Assembly: GCF_001190745.1 (NCBI RefSeq)
Contig: NZ_CP012196.1
Location: forward strand, 124,001-188,000
DNA length: 64,000 nucleotides
Direction: 5' to 3'
Source of the DNA: Campylobacter gracilis
GTDB lineage: Bacteria > Campylobacterota > Campylobacteria > Campylobacterales > Campylobacteraceae
The notes beneath the pieces were generated by a model that saw nothing but the letters and a program-made list of their open reading frames with translations, did not search any database and had not been told where the DNA came from. This document shows, piece after piece, positions 35,668 through 44,358 of this stretch. Positions within the stretch are counted from its first letter, which is position 1, and each line of letters starts with the position of its first letter. The position numbers were made by a program, and so were the translations under genes.

Positions 35668-36213
35668 ATGAAAACCTGCGTCATTCTCTGCGGCGGCAAA
35701 AGCTCGCGTTTCGGCAGCGACAAAACGCTGTTTCCATTTCGCGGGCATCCCAGCATGACGCACTTTCTTTTTTCGCGCTTAAGCCGCGAGTTTGAGCGGG
35801 TTTTCGCCTGCGCCAAAAGCTCTAAATTTAACCCTCCGCTTCCTATGATCTACGACGAATTTGAGGAATTTTCGCCGATGGGCGCGCTGTATTCGGCGCT
35901 AAAGCCATTTAGCGGCGAGCGCATTTTCATCATCCCCGCCGACATGCCCTTTGTAGAAATTTCCACTATTCGCGCTCTTAGCGAGCAAGAGGGGCAAATT
36001 TGCGTAGCGGGCGACGAGGCGCACAGACATAGCTTGTGCGGCTTTTTTGACGCAGCTCTCGCGCCGCGCGCGCTTGAGCTCTACCGCACGAAAGAGCATA
36101 AGATCGGCGCGCTCATCGATCGCGTAAATTTCAAAGTGCTAAATTTCAAAAATAAAGAGCAGTTTTTAAATATAAATTATCAAAACGATTTAAAGGGCGT
36201 AGATGAAATTTAA
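35668..36213 (+). CDS. mobA: Molybdenum cofactor guanylyltransferase
   Basis: 181 residues from the ATG at 35668, which puts the nucleotide motif CVILCGGKSSRFGSDKTLF at the N terminus as in the family; an in-frame ATG at 35647 would add seven residues. The later FIIPADMPFVE is the metal-binding Asp motif. MobA attaches GMP to molybdopterin for enzymes such as formate dehydrogenase and nitrate reductase, expected in this organism. It overlaps pldA by 11 bases. Confidence 0.87.
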   Translation: MKTCVILCGGKSSRFGSDKTLFPFRGHPSMTHFLFSRLSREFERVFACAKSSKFNPPLPMIYDEFEEFSPMGALYSALKPFSGERIFIIPADMPFVEISTIRALSEQEGQICVAGDEAHRHSLCGFFDAALAPRALELYRTKEHKIGALIDRVNFKVLNFKNKEQFLNINYQNDLKGVDEI

Positions 36214-37327
36214 AGCTTTAACATTCGCGCTTTGCGCCATAAGCCTAGCCGCGCAAGATCTCTCCGAGCTATACGCAAAGGCTAGCGAATACGAGGCCAA
36301 GGGCGATTACAAAAACGCGATGATCTATTACAAAAAGATCGCCGCGGCAAGTCTAACGGAAAGCGACGAAAAGTCGCGCCGAAATTCAGCAAAAAATTCT
36401 ATCGTGTCCGCACAAACTCCCGCTTCACGCGACGATATCGCCATTTTAAACTCCGCTGAGTCGCAAAATTCTTTCGCACAAAATTCCGCCGCGCCGAAAC
36501 CCACTTCGTCAAATTTCGCAGACGCAAACTCGGCTGCGTCAGACTCCGCGTCAAATTTAGAATCATCAAATTTCGCCTCGCTCTCGCAGAATTCCACTGT
36601 GTCAAATTCCGCGCCACAAGGCGAGCAAAATGGTCGAAATTTTGGATTTTTAGGGCTTAAATACTACGAGCCGATCTATATGCTCTTTACCCACGATTTT
36701 AGCAAAAAACCCGATCGTAAGGCGGATGAGCTGCATTTTGAGTTTAGCTTCGAGCGCCCGATCACATACGACGCGCTGGGGCTTGGAGAGAAAATTTCAT
36801 TCGCTTACGCGCAAAATTCCTGGTGGCAGATCACGCAGGATAGCGCCCCCTTTCGCGAAAGCAACTATCGCCCCGAGCTCTACGTTAGCGCTCCGGTGCC
36901 GTTTGCGGACGAGCTAAAGATCGGCGCCATGCACGAATCAAACGGCAAGGGCGGCGAGGAATCGCGCTCATGGAATAGGCTCTACGCGCAAAGCACGTGG
37001 AGCGCGGGCGGATTTTCTATCACCCCCAGAGTGTGGTATGCGTTTTGGCTGGACCGCACGAACGAGGACATCGCGGATTATATGGGCTACGGCGATCTGC
37101 GCGCGTCATACACCTTCGGCAAGCAGCGACTTAGCGCTCTGTGGCGAAACAACCTACATTTTGACGGCAATAACCGCGGTGCGATCGAGCTAAACTACAG
37201 CTTTCCGATCTTTAACAGCGGATTTTACGGCTATCTGCGCTACTTTAACGGCTATGGCGAGAGCCTCGCGGACTACAAACGCAGCGTCAATAAGATCGGC
37301 ATCGGACTTTCTTTCGTAGAATTTTAA
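36203..37327 (+). CDS. pldA: Outer-membrane phospholipase A with N-terminal helical part and RAATTY-rich insert
   Basis: 374 residues. Signal peptide MKFKALTFALCAISLAAQ, a short TPR-like helix pair (ELYAKASEYEAKGDYKNAMI), then about 90 residues rich in Ser, Asn and Ala (about 55-145), then the phospholipase barrel from FLGLKYYEPIYMLF. The active-site motif MHESNGKGG supplies His and Ser, and SWNRLYAQ the Asn. The enzyme is an outer-membrane calcium-dependent phospholipase that hydrolyses misplaced phospholipids. The insert DNA (about 36380-36645) has ten RAATTY hexamers in 300 bases. Other Campylobacter PldA proteins lack such a tract as far as I know. Confidence 0.88.
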   Translation: MKFKALTFALCAISLAAQDLSELYAKASEYEAKGDYKNAMIYYKKIAAASLTESDEKSRRNSAKNSIVSAQTPASRDDIAILNSAESQNSFAQNSAAPKPTSSNFADANSAASDSASNLESSNFASLSQNSTVSNSAPQGEQNGRNFGFLGLKYYEPIYMLFTHDFSKKPDRKADELHFEFSFERPITYDALGLGEKISFAYAQNSWWQITQDSAPFRESNYRPELYVSAPVPFADELKIGAMHESNGKGGEESRSWNRLYAQSTWSAGGFSITPRVWYAFWLDRTNEDIADYMGYGDLRASYTFGKQRLSALWRNNLHFDGNNRGAIELNYSFPIFNSGFYGYLRYFNGYGESLADYKRSVNKIGIGLSFVEF

Positions 37328-37480
37328 TGCCATCTGCACCGAGTTGTGAGCTAAATTTGAACTCACGATTCGTTGTGCGTCTTAAAATCGCACCAAATTT
37401 CAACCGCTTTTAAATTTCTTAGAAATTAATATTGTTTTAGCTAAAATCGCAGATTAAATTTTAAATAAAAGGATCAAGAA

Positions 37481-38407
37481 ATGGCACAAATTCAAGAGGC
37501 CGAACTCATCTGGAAAGACGGCAAACTAATCCCCTGGGCGGAGGCTACTACCCACGTTTTGACGCACTCTTTGCACTACGGAAACGCCGTATTTGAGGGC
37601 GTACGCGCCTATAAAACCGACAAAGGCTACGCGATTTTTCGCTTGGACGAGCACACTGCCCGTCTTGAAATTTCGGCAAAGCTCTGTCTAATCAAGCTTC
37701 CGTTTAGCTTCGAGCAGCTTCGTCAGGCCCAGATCGACGTCGTCGCGAAAAACCGCTTCGATCAGACCGTCTATATCCGCCCACTAGCATACTTCGGCTA
37801 CGGCTCGATGGGCGTTTCGTCTAAGGACTGCTCGGTAAACGTCATCGTAGCAGCGTGGCAGTGGGGCGCGTATATGGGCGAAGAGGCGCTACGCAAGGGC
37901 ATCAAGGCTAAAATTTCATCGTGGATAAAGCCGGCGCAATTTTCGATGATGGCAAAAGCCAAGGCGAGCGCGAATTATTTCAACTCGCAGATGGCAAATT
38001 TTGAGGCGGTCGATGCGGGATACGATGAGGCGATACTGCTCGATCCGCAGGGCTTCGTCGCGGAGGGGCCGGGCGAGTGTCTATTCATCGTAAAAGAGGG
38101 CGTCATCATCACTCCGCCGAACGACACCAGCCTTGAGAGCATCACTCAAAATTCAGTCATAGAAATCGCTCGCAGCCTAGGCTACGAAGTTCGCAGAGAG
38201 CGCATCGCTCGCGATCAGCTCTATGCCGCGAACGAAGCGTTTTTTACCGGCACCGCCGCGGAGGTCACGCCGATTAGTAACATCGACGGCAGGATCATCG
38301 GCAAAGGCGAGATGGGCGAGATCACGAGCCGCTTGCAAAAGGCGTATTTCGCCGCCGTCACGGGCAAAGACTCAAAATTTGAGCACTGGCTCACTTACGT
38401 TAAATAA
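37481..38407 (+). CDS. ilvE: Branched-chain amino acid aminotransferase
   Basis: 308 residues, fold type IV aminotransferase. The PLP lysine lies in MAKAKASANYFNSQM, with the phosphate-binding EGPGECLFIVKEG and TGTAAEVTPI elements downstream. It transaminates Leu, Ile and Val with 2-oxoglutarate. Ribosome-binding site AAAGGATCAAGAA. It ends eight bases before the prohibitin gene. Confidence 0.94.
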   Translation: MAQIQEAELIWKDGKLIPWAEATTHVLTHSLHYGNAVFEGVRAYKTDKGYAIFRLDEHTARLEISAKLCLIKLPFSFEQLRQAQIDVVAKNRFDQTVYIRPLAYFGYGSMGVSSKDCSVNVIVAAWQWGAYMGEEALRKGIKAKISSWIKPAQFSMMAKAKASANYFNSQMANFEAVDAGYDEAILLDPQGFVAEGPGECLFIVKEGVIITPPNDTSLESITQNSVIEIARSLGYEVRRERIARDQLYAANEAFFTGTAAEVTPISNIDGRIIGKGEMGEITSRLQKAYFAAVTGKDSKFEHWLTYVK

Positions 38408-38415
38408 GGACGCGC

Positions 38416-39495
38416 ATGCCTGCGGATTTGAATGATTATTTTAATAAGAAAAATAGCGACAAAAAAGGCGGGAATTTAAATTTTAAAATTCCTAATTTCG
38501 GAGGAATGGGTAAGTTTAGCGGCGTGATTTACGCGATAATTGCGATAATAGCGCTACTAGTGATCTCAAAACCCTTCGTCACGATCCAATCCGGCGAAGT
38601 GGGGATCAAGTCAAATTTAGGCAAATACGATCCGACGCCTCTTGGCGCAGGACTTCACTTTTTCGTGCCGTTCATACAGGACGTATTCGTCGTAGATACT
38701 CGCACGCGTATCATAAACTACACCAGTAGCGAAGATATGAGCGCGGGTATCGCTACTAAAAGCGGCACCACGGGCGGTATCATCAGTAAAAACTCGCTTT
38801 CGGTGCTAGATTCGCGAAATTTGCCCGTCAGCATCGACATCACCGTGCAATACAGGCTCAATGAAGCCACGGCGCCCAATACGATCGCCGAGTGGGGCTT
38901 TTTGTGGGAGGATAAGATCATCGATCCGCGTGTAAAGGACGTCGTGCGCAGCGTCATCGGTAACTATGCCGCCGAGGAGCTGCCTACCAAACGCGACGAG
39001 ATCGCCAAATCGATCGACGACGGCATCCGCAAGAATATCGAAGCACTGCCGAATTCGCCCGTAGATCTGCTAGCCGTGCAGCTTCGCGAGATCATCCTGC
39101 CGGCGAAGGTAAAGGAGCAGATCGAGAGCGTGCAGATCGCCAAACAGGAGGCTGAGCGCACCAAATACGAGGTCGAGCGCGCGAATCAAGAGGCGCTTAA
39201 AAAGGCTGCTCTTGCCAAAGGTAACGCAGACGCCGTCAAAATCGAGGCTCAAGGTCGCGCCGATGCCGCTAAGATCGAAGCCGACGCGCAAGCTTACGCC
39301 AACAAAGAGGTCGCAAAGAGCTTGGATGCAAATCTTTTAAGCCTCAAGCAGATCGAGACGCAAGCTAAATTTAACGAGGCGTTGCGCGAAAACAGCGACG
39401 CAAAAATTTTCCTAACGCCGGGCGGCGCGGTGCCTAATATCTGGGTCGATACGAAAGATAAGGCGAAGCAAAGCGCCATCGAGCGGGAAAATTAA
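38416..39495 (+). CDS. Prohibitin/SPFH-family membrane protein
   Basis: 359 residues. One N-terminal membrane helix (FSGVIYAIIAIIALLVIS) is followed by an SPFH (band 7) domain from about 58 (VTIQSGEVGIKSNLGKYD, PLGAGLHFFVPFIQDVFVVD) and a long Ala/Glu/Lys coiled coil at about 230-310 (AEADAQAYANKEVAKS). SPFH proteins form ring or cage assemblies in membrane microdomains and often regulate FtsH-type proteases. An equivalent gene follows ilvE in other Campylobacter. The start ATG is eight bases after the ilvE stop. Confidence 0.85.
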   Translation: MPADLNDYFNKKNSDKKGGNLNFKIPNFGGMGKFSGVIYAIIAIIALLVISKPFVTIQSGEVGIKSNLGKYDPTPLGAGLHFFVPFIQDVFVVDTRTRIINYTSSEDMSAGIATKSGTTGGIISKNSLSVLDSRNLPVSIDITVQYRLNEATAPNTIAEWGFLWEDKIIDPRVKDVVRSVIGNYAAEELPTKRDEIAKSIDDGIRKNIEALPNSPVDLLAVQLREIILPAKVKEQIESVQIAKQEAERTKYEVERANQEALKKAALAKGNADAVKIEAQGRADAAKIEADAQAYANKEVAKSLDANLLSLKQIETQAKFNEALRENSDAKIFLTPGGAVPNIWVDTKDKAKQSAIEREN

Positions 39496-40159
39496 AATTT
39501 CAGGCGGCTATGCGCCCCAATTTCGCGAACTAAATTTAGCTGTGAGGCGCGAAAAGCCCATCGTAATTTGTGGCTAAGTTTGACGGCAAATTTGTCCGCG
39601 GCATGTAAAATTAACCCGTGATTTTAAGGATGAAATTTAGCAATTAACGCAAATGCTCGTTCGCGATTTTGCGAGTTAAATTTAATGGCAAGTTTGCTGT
39701 GGTGCGTAGATCCGCGAGGGATTTTACGGACGAAATTTAGCTGCAAGGCGCGAAAAACTCGCTTGCAATTTATGGCTACGCTTAGCGGCGCGAGCGCAAA
39801 AACTAGCGATTGAAACTCGCGGAAGCTGCGTTTAGGCTTAGTGACTAGCGTGCGAAAAGCTTTGTTGGCGGCTTTGCGAGCTGATATGGTTAAATTTCAT
39901 TGCGAGTTTGCTTCGCACAAAGGCTCGCTATATGCGAACTCGCTCGCCTCGGCTTTGTTTTAGTGAGTGCACGGAGGCTTGCAGCGCATAAATTTTCATG
40001 AAAGTGCGCTAAATTTCATCGCTAAGCCGCCGCGTAGAAATTTTAAATTCTTTAAATTTTTGCGAGACCGGTCTTGACGGTTTTTGAAATTTTATAATGC
40101 AAATTCCGCGTGCGGCAGTTAAATTTAAGGCGCGCGACTTCGCAAACTAAGGATCAAAG
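39496..40159. other. Intergenic region with diverged direct repeat
   Basis: About 660 bases without a supportable gene. A segment near 39525-39590 recurs, diverged, near 39735-39790: each has AAATTTAGCTG, then AGGCGCGAAAA, then an AATTT, TGGCTA and CGGC in the same order. The spacing is about 205 bases. This looks like an old tandem duplication or decayed repeated DNA. AAATTT-type hexamers are frequent. Confidence 0.5.
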
Positions 40160-41170
40160 ATGAAGGTAGATTGGCAAAAATTAGGCGGGCTGCTCCCCGC
40201 GATCGTGCAGGATGCGGGCGACGGCGCGGTTTTGATGCTCGCGTATATGAACGAGGAGGCGCTAAGCCTGACGCTACGTACCGGCTACGCGCACTACTTT
40301 TCGCGCAGTAAGGGACGCATCTGGAAAAAGGGGGAGGAGAGCGGGCACGTTCAGCTCGTAAAATCCGCCTTTTTGGACTGCGACAACGACGCGCTGCTGC
40401 TTAAGATCGAGCAATGCGGCGGATCCGCCTGCCACACGGGCGCGCGAAGCTGTTTTTTCAAAGAGATTTCACTGCAAAAATGTGGCGAAAATGTGGGGAG
40501 CTCGAGCACTTGCGGCGCGATAAATTTTGCAGAGCACGGCTCTACAACCTCTCTCGCGCAGAAAAATTCCGAGAATTCACGCGCAGGGCAAAATTCCGCT
40601 TCCTGCGACGGCTTTCAGAATTTAACGCCCGAAAATTCTACTACCTCCTGCAGCAATCAGAGCTCTGTAATGCAAAGCCCCTCTGCGACGAATTCCGCGT
40701 TCACAAATTCCGCCGCAGAGCGCAGCGAGCAAAATTTAGACGCCGCCGCGCAAAATTCTACGCTCGAAAACTCCGCAGAAAAAGGCCCGTACAGCGTTTT
40801 GGACGAAATTTATCACATCTGCTTGGATCGCAAGCTAAACGGCGAGCCCGCGCTCTCCTACGTCGCCTCGCTCTACGCAAAGGGCGAAAACGCCTATCTC
40901 AAAAAGATCGCCGAGGAGGCGTGCGAGTTCGCGCTGGCGTGCAAGGACCTCTCGCGCAGCGAGCTTTACGCAGACGTCGCGCGCGAGGGCTTCGGCGAGC
41001 ACAGAGCGGGCGAGCCGCGATACGACGTGATTTATGAGGGGGCGGATCTTTTATTTCACCTTCTGCTCGCACTTGCGGCGCACAATATCCACCCGGACGC
41101 CCTACTTGACGAGCTAGCGCGCAGGCAAGGACAAAGCGGTATCGAGGAAAAGCGTCGCCGTGGAAAATGA
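40160..41170 (+). CDS. hisIE: Bifunctional HisI/HisE with long RAATTY-rich insert between domains
   Basis: 336 residues against about 200-240 normally. The HisI part (1-103) has [36 protein letters not shown] and [11 protein letters not shown] plus [10 protein letters not shown] metal ligands; it opens the purine ring of phosphoribosyl-AMP. The HisE part starts at [15 protein letters not shown] (about 213) with [15 protein letters not shown] and [13 protein letters not shown]; it hydrolyses phosphoribosyl-ATP. Between them about 105 residues are Asn/Ser/Ala/Gln/Thr-rich. That stretch (40521-40790) has ten RAATTY hexamers in 270 bases, while the two catalytic parts together have about one. Both active sites look intact. 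Confidence 0.93.
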   Translation: MKVDWQKLGGLLPAIVQDAGDGAVLMLAYMNEEALSLTLRTGYAHYFSRSKGRIWKKGEESGHVQLVKSAFLDCDNDALLLKIEQCGGSACHTGARSCFFKEISLQKCGENVGSSSTCGAINFAEHGSTTSLAQKNSENSRAGQNSASCDGFQNLTPENSTTSCSNQSSVMQSPSATNSAFTNSAAERSEQNLDAAAQNSTLENSAEKGPYSVLDEIYHICLDRKLNGEPALSYVASLYAKGENAYLKKIAEEACEFALACKDLSRSELYADVAREGFGEHRAGEPRYDVIYEGADLLFHLLLALAAHNIHPDALLDELARRQGQSGIEEKRRRGK

Positions 41171-41411
41171 TGCGTAAAATTTAATCACAAAAGCACCTTT
41201 TCCGTTCGTCAGCTTTGCGCGGCGAGCTCAATTTAAAAAGTGTTGCCGAAATTCTGTGCCGAATTTCAACGACGAAAGTATATTTCAACCTCGCTATTGC
41301 CGCAAAATTTAATCGCGCTTGCGCGAGCTAAAATCCGCGCGTAAATTTAAGTGCCTTGCGTAAATCGTAAAATTTCACTAAAATTTTAAAATCAAATTTA
41401 AAGGATAGGTG

Positions 41412-42302
41412 ATGAAGCAGATCACGATGCAGGAGGCTTTGGACGCGGTTAGCGAGCGCTACTGCAAAGGGCATCACTACGAAAATGTCGCGCTAAGCGA
41501 TGAGATGGTGCGCCGCATCTGCGAGGTAAAAAGCCTCGTAAATATGGGCTTTATAGCTACGGCCATCACGGACGCGGCGCTGCAGCATCTAGCCACGCTA
41601 CCGAAGCTTGCGTATCTTTTTTTGCAAGATAGCGATAAGATAAGCGGCGAGGGCTTTAGATACTTTGCGGAGCACGCCAAGCTCGAGCACATCGGTATCA
41701 AAAACGTCAGCATCACGGATGAGGGGCTAAAAGCGATCGTACAAATCCCGAAGCTAAAATCGCTGCGCCTGGTCAATTCACGCGTGAGCTTTGCGGGGCT
41801 GCTAGCCGTGGCGGATACCAAAATCCAGTTTTATCTAGACGGCGGGCGCTTCAGTAAGGAGCAAATCGCGGAATTCGAACAGGCACAAAGAGACGCCGTA
41901 AAGAGCAAAAAGAAGCTTGATCCAGATGACCTGGCGGCGGCGCGCGATACGCTGCTCGCATTTTTCACAGCGATGAGCGAATGGGAGAAATTTGCCACAT
42001 CGAGAATTGATGATGCGGACGACGGCGAGGTGCAGCGCAGATGCGACGAGCTCTTTGCGCGCTACTGTACGCCCGTTAGGCGCAGCGGCTTCCGCCCCGA
42101 GGGCATTTCGTTTTCGATGGCGGAAGGCGGCACCTACGGCAGGTACGAGCTAACGGACGCCGAATGCGAGAGCAAAAATAAAATTTACATCTACGCCAAG
42201 GACGAACACGGCTTTGCGCGCCGCTTCCTGCTCGTGCGCAAGGACGGGCGCTGGCTTGTAGACAGATGCCAAGGCATGGACGGCAAAAACCGCGGGCTGT
42301 AA
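41412..42302 (+). CDS. Leucine-rich-repeat protein with C-terminal NTF2-fold immunity-like domain
   Basis: 296 residues from the ATG at 41412, behind AAGGATAGGTG. Residues about 25-140 contain leucine-rich repeats of the RNI type (NMGFIATAITDAALQHLATL, IGIKNVSITDEGLKAIVQI, SLRLVNSRVSFAGLLAV). Residues about 175-292 (LLAFFTAMSEWEKFA, ELFARYCTPVRRSGFRPEG, KIYIYAKDEHGFARRFLLVR, DGRWLVDRCQG) match the pattern of NTF2-fold immunity proteins found in polymorphic-toxin loci. No toxin gene is adjacent. The LRR and immunity combination is unusual. Family assignment is from pattern memory. Confidence 0.62.
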   Translation: MKQITMQEALDAVSERYCKGHHYENVALSDEMVRRICEVKSLVNMGFIATAITDAALQHLATLPKLAYLFLQDSDKISGEGFRYFAEHAKLEHIGIKNVSITDEGLKAIVQIPKLKSLRLVNSRVSFAGLLAVADTKIQFYLDGGRFSKEQIAEFEQAQRDAVKSKKKLDPDDLAAARDTLLAFFTAMSEWEKFATSRIDDADDGEVQRRCDELFARYCTPVRRSGFRPEGISFSMAEGGTYGRYELTDAECESKNKIYIYAKDEHGFARRFLLVRKDGRWLVDRCQGMDGKNRGL

Positions 42303-42425
42303 ATTTGAGCGCAAAATGGGGTTTAAATTTCATCTGCGACGCGACTGCAGAGATAAAATTTAGCCTGCCGCGGGCACTGTGATAAAATTTCATCGGCGCT
42401 GCGAAAACAAATATAAAGAGGGCAA

Positions 42426-43025
42426 ATGAGCGGTAAAATTTCTACGTACGGCGCGCGCGGCGATCAAAGAAAGGTGCGAATGAAAAGACAAATTTTCTCC
42501 GAGCTGGGCGGCTTCGTGTTATACGAGCCCGCGCTGCTAGCGCGCTATCTGGATGAGCACGGGCTTGCGAACGGGGACGTTCTTGCCTATTTTACGCAGA
42601 CCGAGCACGGGGGTGCGGTCACAGAAGAGGGCATTGCGGTGCCGATATTAGGCGTTCGCAGCGATTATTACGATTTTGCGGTTACCGTGGGCGAGGCGGA
42701 TGAGGAAATTTTTAATCAAAACGAAGCGAAAATCATCTCTCGCGGCTGGATTTTTCACTCATCAGGCACGCTAAAGATCGCAGGCATCGGCTATTTTAAA
42801 GATATGAGCCGCATCAGCGAGCAAAACAGCCTGAGCTTTCGCCTAGAGCGCGGTCGGTACCGCTTGGAAATTTTAGGCGGATACCAAAGCGCAAATTTTA
42901 GCGGCTCGTCCGCATCCCGCGACGATACGCCTATTTTAAGCGATACGCCAGTTTTTCATCTGCGGCTTACGCCCTCTGCCGAGCCTAAATTTAGCGGCGA
43001 TTTGGAAACGTCATTTTATTTTTAG
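42426..43025 (+). CDS. Protein of unknown function beside immunity-like genes
   Basis: 199 residues from the ATG at 42426; an alternative ATG at 42480 (MKRQIFSELGGFVLYEPALL) follows AAAGGTGCGA and may be the true start, giving 181 residues. The protein is beta-rich, with no signal peptide or membrane segment. Conserved-looking stretches are GGFVLYEPALLARYL, GVRSDYYDFAV and GRYRLEILGGYQSA. It shows no recognised domain. Its position between an NTF2-type and a SUKH-like immunity gene suggests another immunity protein. Confidence 0.55.
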   Translation: MSGKISTYGARGDQRKVRMKRQIFSELGGFVLYEPALLARYLDEHGLANGDVLAYFTQTEHGGAVTEEGIAVPILGVRSDYYDFAVTVGEADEEIFNQNEAKIISRGWIFHSSGTLKIAGIGYFKDMSRISEQNSLSFRLERGRYRLEILGGYQSANFSGSSASRDDTPILSDTPVFHLRLTPSAEPKFSGDLETSFYF

Positions 43026-43127
43026 CCGATTTTTAAAATTTCACGCAAAATTTCTCTTTTTATGCGCAGCGGGCAGGCAAAATTTTATAAATTTAGCCGC
43101 ATTTAGTCGCTGCGCCGAGTAAAATGC

Positions 43128-43133
43128 TATAAT
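43128..43133 (+). promoter_or_regulatory. -10 element before the SUKH-like gene
   Basis: TATAAT 25 bases before the ATG at 43158. Confidence 0.4.
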
Positions 43134-43157
43134 CGGCGCCAAATTACGGGAGGCGAG

Positions 43158-43685
43158 ATGATTTTTGACGAACTTATAGACGCACTGGCGCAAAACAGCT
43201 GGCAGATACGGCGTAGAGATGAAATTTGCCCGCCGCGAAGCGAATTTTTAGGCGGCAGATTTAAAAATTTAAGCGAAGATTTTTACCGCTTCGTTTGCTC
43301 TTTTGAAATTTTGAGCGACGCTGCGGACGCCGTTTGGTTCGTGTCCGCTAGGGATTATGCGTCACCGAGCGCAGACGAGGCGGAATTTTGCTACGAAGAT
43401 TTTGAAAAAGACAGCCTGGAGTGCGCGGATAACGATGCGCAAAGAGCCGCCGTGAGAGCATTTTGGAGCGAGTGCTTGCCGTTTTTATTTTCGGTCAGAG
43501 GCGAACGCTGCTTCGCGGGCATCCTCACGCAGGGCGCGGACGCGGGCAAGATCGTATTCGGCGCAGAACCGATCTATGAGGATGCCCTGGTCATTGCGCA
43601 AAACTTCGAGGAATTTATCGCTCTTTTCCTCGCCGCGCTCACGGACAAAAGCGCCGCGAAATATCCGCTTTCTTGCTTTGTGTAG
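43158..43685 (+). CDS. SMI1/KNR4 (SUKH)-like immunity protein
   Basis: 175 residues, acidic. The arrangement LGGRFKNLSEDFYRFVCSFEIL, then a Trp-Phe strand (AVWFVSARDYA), then a long acidic helix and a closing VIAQNFEEFIALFLAALT resembles SUKH-fold immunity proteins, in which the final helix binds the toxin. The match is by pattern only. No cognate nuclease toxin is visible. It follows two other immunity-neighbour genes on the same strand, and its end meets the remnant regulator coming the other way. Confidence 0.58.
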   Translation: MIFDELIDALAQNSWQIRRRDEICPPRSEFLGGRFKNLSEDFYRFVCSFEILSDAADAVWFVSARDYASPSADEAEFCYEDFEKDSLECADNDAQRAAVRAFWSECLPFLFSVRGERCFAGILTQGADAGKIVFGAEPIYEDALVIAQNFEEFIALFLAALTDKSAAKYPLSCFV

Positions 43686-43783
43686 CGGCATGCGATGCGA
43701 GCAAAGCGGTACTGCGAGCGCGAATAAAACAGCGCGGCAGGGGTGCGAGTAAATTTAGCCTCGCGCAAAATCCGCGCCGCAGA

Positions 43784-44229
43784 TCATATCGGAGAGTAAA
43801 ATTTCGCTCGATGTTTAGAGCAAAGCGCAAAAAAACGGTGCCGCAAATTATACGAGCCACAGAAGTCTGCCCGCGCGGTTCTGCCCCCCCCTATCTCCTT
43901 GAGCGCTTCAAGAATGTCTTCGCTTTGAAATTTAATGCTTACCGATAGAAACGGGCAGTGCTCTACCCACCCCAAAAGCGGCAGGTCGCTTGCGCAAAGT
44001 AGGAATTTTTGCGTGTCGTATCGATACTGCTTGCCGCTAAATTCTACCATTTTGCCGCCGCGCAGGCACAAGCGCGCGCTGGGCCCATAGATCGTCGCGA
44101 TGAAGTCTGGGGCTTTCTTTGATGGTAAAAGCTGAGCGCCTCTATAGGCGTCTGAACGTGTCCGTAGGTGGGATATAACTCATTTGCGATCTTTGTGGCG
44201 TCTTTTAAAATTTTATCTACTTCGTTCAT
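43784..44229 (-). pseudogene. Remnant of a YqhC-like AraC-family regulator
   Basis: Two overlapping frames make one AraC-type N-terminal domain. 44229 onward gives MNEVDKILKDATKIANELYP to HVQTPIEALSFYHQ; the other frame continues APDFIATIYGPSARLCLRGG, YDTQKFLLCASDLPLLG and EDILEALKEIG. The shift is near 44113-44121. After ALKEIG a run of eight G (C at 43884-43891 on the plus strand) leads into unrelated sequence, and no C-terminal HTH pair follows in any frame. The gene is divergent from the iron alcohol dehydrogenase, exactly as yqhC is from yqhD in E. coli. It is dead as a DNA-binding activator. Confidence 0.75.
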
Positions 44230-44324
44230 GCTCGCTCCTTTAAATTTATACAGATTACACTTACATTTGCACGATTGGGCAAGGAATTTGGACTATCGTG
44301 CTACCGCAAAATTTTAAAAAAGGC

Positions 44325-44330
44325 TATAAT
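44325..44330 (+). promoter_or_regulatory. -10 element of the alcohol dehydrogenase gene
   Basis: TATAAT 29 bases upstream of the ATG at 44359, inside the divergent gap where a YqhC-type activator would bind. Confidence 0.45.
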
Positions 44331-44358
44331 TTAGCCAACTTTATTTAAAGGAGAGAAG

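Noticed and set aside
43673-43948. Plus-strand open frame after the SUKH-like gene
   Set aside because: It is the shadow of the regulator remnant and the end of the SUKH-like gene; Arg-rich composition and no start signal.
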